A DNA stretch of 64,000 nucleotides, taken from Verrucosispora sp. WMMD573. GTDB lineage: Bacteria; Actinomycetota; Actinomycetes; Mycobacteriales; Micromonosporaceae. Below are positions 59,946-64,000 of the stretch, piece by piece. The position numbers and the translations under genes were made by a program. Location: contig NZ_CP114901.1 of the NCBI RefSeq assembly GCF_027497175.1, positions 6,262,001-6,326,000 of the forward strand, given 5' to 3'. Within the stretch, counting starts at the first letter, position 1; the number at the start of each line of letters is the position of its first letter. The notes below the pieces were generated by a model, which was given only the letters and a program-made list of their open reading frames with translations, ran no database searches and was not told the DNA's origin.

Positions 59946-60862
59946 CGGACAGCCTCCTTGTCTGCCACAGCGGCGCTACCGGCCGCGTGCCCGTTTGTCG
60001 AGGTGGTCAGGCGTACGACGATGTCCTGCAACGAGGACGCCTCGAGGTCGAGGCCCAGGGACCGGGCGCGGTCGTGCGCAGCAGGGCCGAAGTCGCCGCG
60101 TACGGTGGCCCGGGCCGTGCCGCCGAGCGACGCCCGGTGCAGTTCGGTGCCGGTACGGGAGAATTCGTCCACCGCCGCGACCGGACCGGAGACGGTGACC
60201 ACCTGGCCACGCAGCGCCTCCGCCTCGACGTCGAGCAGGAGCCGACCCCGGTCGATCAGCAGGACGTGCTCGATCAGGTCGCTGACCTCGTCGATGAGGT
60301 GCGTCGACAGCACGATGGTGCGTGGATGCTCGGTGTAGTCGGCCAGCAGGTGGTCGTAGAAGAGCTGCCGGGAGACGGCGTCCAGGCCCAGGTAGGGCTC
60401 GTCGAAGAAGGTCAGCGGGGCACGCGAGGCGAGCCCGACGACGATGCCGAGCGCGGAGAGCATGCCGCGGGAGAGCTTGCGGACGTTGCGCCCTCGCGGC
60501 AACTGGAACACGTCGACCAGTCGCTGGGCGAGCGCCTCGTCCCAACCCGGATGCACCAGGCGGGCCGCCTGCAAGACATGCGCGACCCGCAGGTGCGACG
60601 GGTAGGTCTGGCTCTCCTTGATGAAGGAGATCCGGGAGAGCACCTGTTCGTTCTCGTACGGGTGCTGCCCGAAGACGCTGACCTCACCGCTGCTGGCGAA
60701 GTTCTGCGCGGTGAGGATCTGCATCAGGGTGGTCTTGCCGGCACCGTTGCGCCCCAGCAGGCCGTGGATCCGATGCTCGGCAAGCGAGAAGCTGACCCCG
60801 TCCAGGGCGGTGACGTCCTGGTACCGCTTGGTCAGATCGGTGACGGTGACGACCGCGCTCAC
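59942..60862 (-). CDS. ABC transporter ATP-binding protein
   Basis: This 306-residue ATPase has Walker A GRNGAGKTTLM, Walker B LTFFDEPYLGLDAV and the H-loop STHLIDEV. The signature motif reads LSRGM rather than the usual LSGGQ. A C-terminal extension of about 85 residues follows. Start GTG overlaps the stop of the GntR gene. The set GntR-ATPase-permease matches the YtrA-type operons that respond to cell-wall stress in Gram-positives. Confidence 0.88.
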   Translation of the reverse strand: MSAVVTVTDLTKRYQDVTALDGVSFSLAEHRIHGLLGRNGAGKTTLMQILTAQNFASSGEVSVFGQHPYENEQVLSRISFIKESQTYPSHLRVAHVLQAARLVHPGWDEALAQRLVDVFQLPRGRNVRKLSRGMLSALGIVVGLASRAPLTFFDEPYLGLDAVSRQLFYDHLLADYTEHPRTIVLSTHLIDEVSDLIEHVLLIDRGRLLLDVEAEALRGQVVTVSGPVAAVDEFSRTGTELHRASLGGTARATVRGDFGPAAHDRARSLGLDLEASSLQDIVVRLTTSTNGHAAGSAAVADKEAVR

Positions 60863-61230
60863 TGGCCCTCCTCCCAGGTGTCGATCATGTTCTTGAGTTC
60901 GCCCGGTTCGATGCCGAGCTTGCGCGCCTCGGTGAGCAGCGGCCGGACGTACTGCCGGGCGAACTCGTCGCGACGCCGGCCGCGGAGCTTCACCCGGGCG
61001 CCGGGAGAGACGAACATGCCGATTCCTCGCTTCTTGTAGAGAGTTCCGTCGTCGACCAGCTTGTTGACCCCCTTGGCGGCGGTCGCGGGATTGATCCGGT
61101 GGAAGGCGGCCAGCTCGTTGGTCGAGGGCACCTGGCCCTCCTCTGCGAGGGTCCCGTCCAGGATCGAGTTCTCCAGCAGCTCGGCGATCTGAAGGAAGAT
61201 CGGCCGGCCGTCCTCCATCACGTCCACCAT
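60859..61230 (-). CDS. GntR/YtrA-family regulator
   Basis: This 123-residue regulator has a GntR winged helix (PIFLQIAELLENSILDG through VPSTNELAAFHRINPATAAKGVNKL) and a short C-terminal helix, as in the YtrA subfamily. It probably represses its own operon. The ATG at 61230 has GGGG upstream. It is the first gene of the operon. Confidence 0.9.
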   Translation of the reverse strand: MVDVMEDGRPIFLQIAELLENSILDGTLAEEGQVPSTNELAAFHRINPATAAKGVNKLVDDGTLYKKRGIGMFVSPGARVKLRGRRRDEFARQYVRPLLTEARKLGIEPGELKNMIDTWEEGQ

Positions 61231-61260
61231 CCCCAGACGCCACCCTGGTTGGCTGGTTCA

Positions 61261-61272
61261 TTACTCATGTAA
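61261..61272. promoter_or_regulatory. Possible GntR operator
   Basis: TTAC-TCAT-GTAA lies 30 bases before the GntR start, where a self-regulating repressor would bind. The palindrome is short, so the assignment is weak. Confidence 0.3.
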
Positions 61273-61610
61273 CTAACCATGCAACCAGAGTGGCATCGCT
61301 GTCAAGGCGGCGCCAGGTCCGTCCGAGCGGCGGCGGATCGCGAGACACAAGAGGCGAGCCAGGTCGGGGCGAATCGCGGAAACAGCCGACCGGAACGCGA
61401 CCATTCGGATACGAGTTTGGATCCAGGCGAATTCCAGAATGTTGAACAGCGCCAGCGGTAGGTCGATTAGCGGCACCAGTGACGCGGGTCCCCAAAGCTC
61501 GCAAAATTGCCGTTCACAGAGGTCTCGCAACATCGATGTCACCCACCACCACCTGCAACTTCGTTGAAATCGCACCGACATTCGACGATGTCTCAGCACG
61601 GTTACGAAAC

Positions 61611-61640
61611 TTGACGACCAGATTTCACGGTGGCAATACT
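61611..61640 (+). promoter_or_regulatory. Possible IclR promoter
   Basis: TTGACG (61611) and AATACT (61635), 18 bases apart, are acceptable -35 and -10 boxes in an AT-rich segment of the 475-base gap between the GntR and IclR genes. The palindrome follows 20 bases later. Confidence 0.35.
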
Positions 61641-61659
61641 TGGCGTACCTGAAATCATA

Positions 61660-61674
61660 TTCAACATTGTTGAA
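61660..61674. promoter_or_regulatory. Palindromic operator before IclR
   Basis: TTCAACATTGTTGAA is a perfect palindrome 31 bases before the IclR start, with several TTGAAAT half-copies nearby (61563, 61671, and 61685 as CTGAAAT). IclR proteins often bind their own promoters, so this is the best operator candidate for the IclR-GH35 operon. Confidence 0.55.
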
Positions 61675-61705
61675 ATTCAAGTTGACTGAAATTCGGGAGG
61701 GAATG

Positions 61706-62566
61706 GTGGCCGGCATTCAGTCCGTGTCGCGGACGCTGCGCATCCTCGACGCCGTGGCCGCCAAGCCGCGTGGGCTGACGCTGCAGGCGATCGCCCGCGC
61801 GGTGGAGGCCAACGTGACGACGGTGCACAACTTCCTGGCCACCCTGGTGCATGAGGGGTATCTCGCCCAGGAACGCAGCCGAGGGCCCTACACGGTCGGA
61901 CCCCGGTTGCTAGCCCTGGCCAACACCATCGGCGTGGTCCATCAGGAACTGACCTCGGTGGCGCTGCCCTGGATCGAACGCTTCCGCGACCAGGTAGACG
62001 AGACCCTGCACCTGAGTGTCCTGGTCGGCCGGGAAGCCACCGACATCCTGTTCATCGAGAGCAGCCAGTCGGTGCGGTTCACCTCGTCGGTCGGCAAGCG
62101 AATGCCGCTGCACGCCAGCGCAGCCGGCAAGATCCTCCTCGCCTGGCGTCCGCCCGGTGATGTGGACGGGCTGTTGGACGCGACACTGCCCGCGTACACG
62201 ACCGAGACGGTGACCGATCGCACGGAGCTGGACCAGCATCTGGCCGAGGTCCGTGACCGTGGTTACGCGGTCAACCTCGGCGAGCTGGATCCGTCGGTGC
62301 GCTGCATCGCCGGACCGATCCGTGACCGCAACGGCCAAGTGGTCGCCGCGCTGAGCATGTCCGCCCCGGTGTTCCGCTTTCCAGACAACTCCGTCCACGC
62401 GCTACAGGACCTGATGGCCAGGACCGTGCGGGCGATCAGCGACCAGATGAGCCTCAGCACCAACCGCAGCACGCTCAGCAGCCACGGCGATGCCGCGGGA
62501 CCGATCAGCCACGACACACCGATCTCCCCGGCACCGGGGGTCGGAGCAGGAGGAAGGACAGCATGA
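61706..62566 (+). CDS. IclR-family regulator
   Basis: This 286-residue regulator has an N-terminal winged helix (VSRTLRILDAVAAKPRGLTLQAIARAV) and a C-terminal IclR ligand domain (FTSSVGKRMPLHASAAGKILLAW, SVRCIAGPIRDRNGQVVAALSMS). GTG 61706 is five bases after GGAGG; ATG 61703 is possible but closer. The C-terminal 35 residues are extra. It overlaps the GH35-like gene by ATGA and so is likely to control it. Confidence 0.87.
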   Translation: MAGIQSVSRTLRILDAVAAKPRGLTLQAIARAVEANVTTVHNFLATLVHEGYLAQERSRGPYTVGPRLLALANTIGVVHQELTSVALPWIERFRDQVDETLHLSVLVGREATDILFIESSQSVRFTSSVGKRMPLHASAAGKILLAWRPPGDVDGLLDATLPAYTTETVTDRTELDQHLAEVRDRGYAVNLGELDPSVRCIAGPIRDRNGQVVAALSMSAPVFRFPDNSVHALQDLMARTVRAISDQMSLSTNRSTLSSHGDAAGPISHDTPISPAPGVGAGGRTA

Positions 62567-64000
62567 CCAGCCGCGTCCGTATCGCCCGCAAGAGCATCCT
62601 GATCGACGACGAACCGATCTACGTACGCTCCGGCGAACTCCCCTACTACCGCACCGACCCGGCAAGTTGGCGGCACCGTCTCGACGAGGCCCGCAACGCC
62701 AATCTGAACTGTGTCGCCAGCTACATCCCCTGGGAGTGGCACGAGCCCACCGAGGGCACGCTCGACCTGGACGGCCGTACCCACCCCCAGCGTGACCTCG
62801 TGCGCTACCTGGACCTGGTCGCCGACAGCGGGCTGCACCTGATGATCCGGCCCGGCCCGTTCATCAACTCGGAGTTCCGCTACGGCGGGCACCCGGCCTG
62901 GGTCTTCGACAACCACCCACAGCTGTGGAGCCGCGACTCGGACGACAAGCCGGCGCTGTGGCGGGGACATGGCGTGCCGATTCCGGCCCAGTTGCACCCC
63001 GATTTCCTGTCCCTGGTGGACCGCTGGTACGAGCAGGTGGTACCGCTGCTGGCCCGGTACACCATCGGCAACGGCGGACCGATCGTGCTCAGCCAGCCGG
63101 ACAACGAGATGAACATCGCCTTCACCTACGGGCTGGGGCACTCCCTCTACGACACGCACTCCATCGGCGACGGCACCACGCCAGGGTTGTGGCAGCGCTG
63201 GTTGTTGGAGCGGTACGGCTCGGTCGAGGCGGTGGCCCGCCGCCACGGGCTCCGCGTGAGCGGCGTGGCCGAGTTGGCCCCGCCCCGTCGGGCGGCGGCG
63301 GACCCGGCCGGGCGGCGGCGGATCGCCGACTGGCTGGACTACAAGACCTGGTACATCTTCACCTACGCCAGCCACCTGGTGGACCGCTTTCGGGACCTCG
63401 GCCTTGATGTGCCGTTCACCATGAACGAGCCGGTCAACATGATGTTCAAGGGCGGCGACCACGCCGCGGCGTCGGACTTCTTCCGGCACGAGGAAGGCCA
63501 GTACTTCACCACCGGGCACCTCTACCTCACCGGCGGCGAGCAGGACCTGATCGGTGTGCCGACCACGCTGTACCGGCTGGAGCTGGTAAAGCTGCTGGAT
63601 CTCGCCGGGCCGACATTCGTCGCCGAACTCGCCTCCGGGTGGGTCGACCTGACCCGCAACCGGGCGCACTACAACTTCGACCTGCTGACCCGGCTGGCGC
63701 TCGGGCACGGTCTGGACGGCTACAACATCTACATGTTCTCCGGCGGGTACAACGCGCCGGGTTCAAACAACTACGGTCGGGACTACCACTGGAACGCACC
63801 GGTCCTACCTGACGGCACCCGGCACCCCACCTTCGACCGGCTGGCCCGCACCGGCGCGTGGATCTCCGGCTGGCAGCCGGAGTTGGTCGACACCGAGAAG
63901 GAGTTCGACTTCTACCTGGCGCTCTCCACAGACCTGGCTTACCAGGCCCGCTGGATGGACGAGGTCACCGTGCTCAGCCCCGGTAGCGACGACACCTTCG
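62563..64000 (+). CDS. GH35-like beta-galactosidase, cut by window edge
   Basis: The frame starts at ATG 62563 with GGAGGA upstream and remains open for 479 codons to the right edge. It has no signal peptide. Family marks are RPGPFINSEFRYGGHPAWVF (GH35 has RPGPY-x5-GG-x-PAW), SQPDNEMNIAF (probable acid/base Glu) and FVAELASGWVDL (probable nucleophile Glu). It therefore probably removes galactose or a similar sugar inside the cell. It is coupled to the IclR gene by an ATGA overlap. The C-terminus and full domain set lie outside the window. Confidence 0.82.
   Translation, partial: MTSRVRIARKSILIDDEPIYVRSGELPYYRTDPASWRHRLDEARNANLNCVASYIPWEWHEPTEGTLDLDGRTHPQRDLVRYLDLVADSGLHLMIRPGPFINSEFRYGGHPAWVFDNHPQLWSRDSDDKPALWRGHGVPIPAQLHPDFLSLVDRWYEQVVPLLARYTIGNGGPIVLSQPDNEMNIAFTYGLGHSLYDTHSIGDGTTPGLWQRWLLERYGSVEAVARRHGLRVSGVAELAPPRRAAADPAGRRRIADWLDYKTWYIFTYASHLVDRFRDLGLDVPFTMNEPVNMMFKGGDHAAASDFFRHEEGQYFTTGHLYLTGGEQDLIGVPTTLYRLELVKLLDLAGPTFVAELASGWVDLTRNRAHYNFDLLTRLALGHGLDGYNIYMFSGGYNAPGSNNYGRDYHWNAPVLPDGTRHPTFDRLARTGAWISGWQPELVDTEKEFDFYLALSTDLAYQARWMDEVTVLSPGSDDTF

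Overview
The window is high-GC actinobacterial chromosome, most likely Micromonosporaceae (Micromonospora or a close relative). The basis is strongly GC-biased third codon positions, many GTG starts, ATGA/GTGA stop-start overlaps, a DUF3145 protein, an XRE-DUF5753/DUF397 regulator pair, and the PucR-family regulator plus fabD-fabH-acpP-fabF order known from Streptomyces. No rRNA, tRNA, CRISPR array, insertion sequence or prophage was found. The window mixes core genes (gltX, fab operon, serS, surE) with saprophyte carbohydrate genes (GH1, GH3, two GH13 amylases, GH35) and clusters of unknown function.

Layout. 0.2-8.2 kb: choice-of-anchor B protein with a membrane-anchored partner, SRPBCC protein, GH1 plus sugar MFS operon, gltX, and a secreted membrane-anchored protein. 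8.8-13.6 kb: FasR-like regulator and type II fatty-acid synthase operon. 13.7-25.5 kb: GH3 lipoprotein, DUF3145, carbonic anhydrase, hydrolase, HelD, cation efflux, a c-di-AMP riboswitch before a secreted coiled-coil wall protein, PfkB kinase-surE, and a STAS protein. 25.8-36.5 kb: a tiny poly-Asp lipoprotein, membrane and BON-domain proteins, a DsbA-like protein, a large LuxR/MalT regulator, Zn-alcohol dehydrogenase, saccharopine-dehydrogenase-like enzyme, a MerR-beta-clamp fusion, and serS. 36.6-40.5 kb: redox operon (haem membrane protein, NuoF-ferredoxin fusion), with a TlpA-like lipoprotein downstream. 40.8-43.3 kb: secreted amylase and L,D-transpeptidase. 43.4-52.6 kb: accessory region with a DivIVA/zinc-finger operon, the XRE-DUF397 pair, a five-gene cassette of small unknown proteins, a shortened membrane protein and an orphan helicase-associated protein. 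52.7-64 kb: M50 protease, FAD oxidase, LLM oxidoreductase, CBM20 amylase, GntR-ABC operon, and IclR-GH35 operon running off the right edge.

The most unusual items are: (1) a family of intergenic hairpins with TTGATCATGA ends, covarying inner stems and a four-run G tract beside each copy; (2) a MerR regulator fused to DnaN-like domains, with a MerR-type palindrome just upstream; (3) a protein with two DnaJ-type zinc-finger blocks co-transcribed with a DivIVA protein; (4) the XRE-DUF397-linked cassette containing two paralogous unknown genes.
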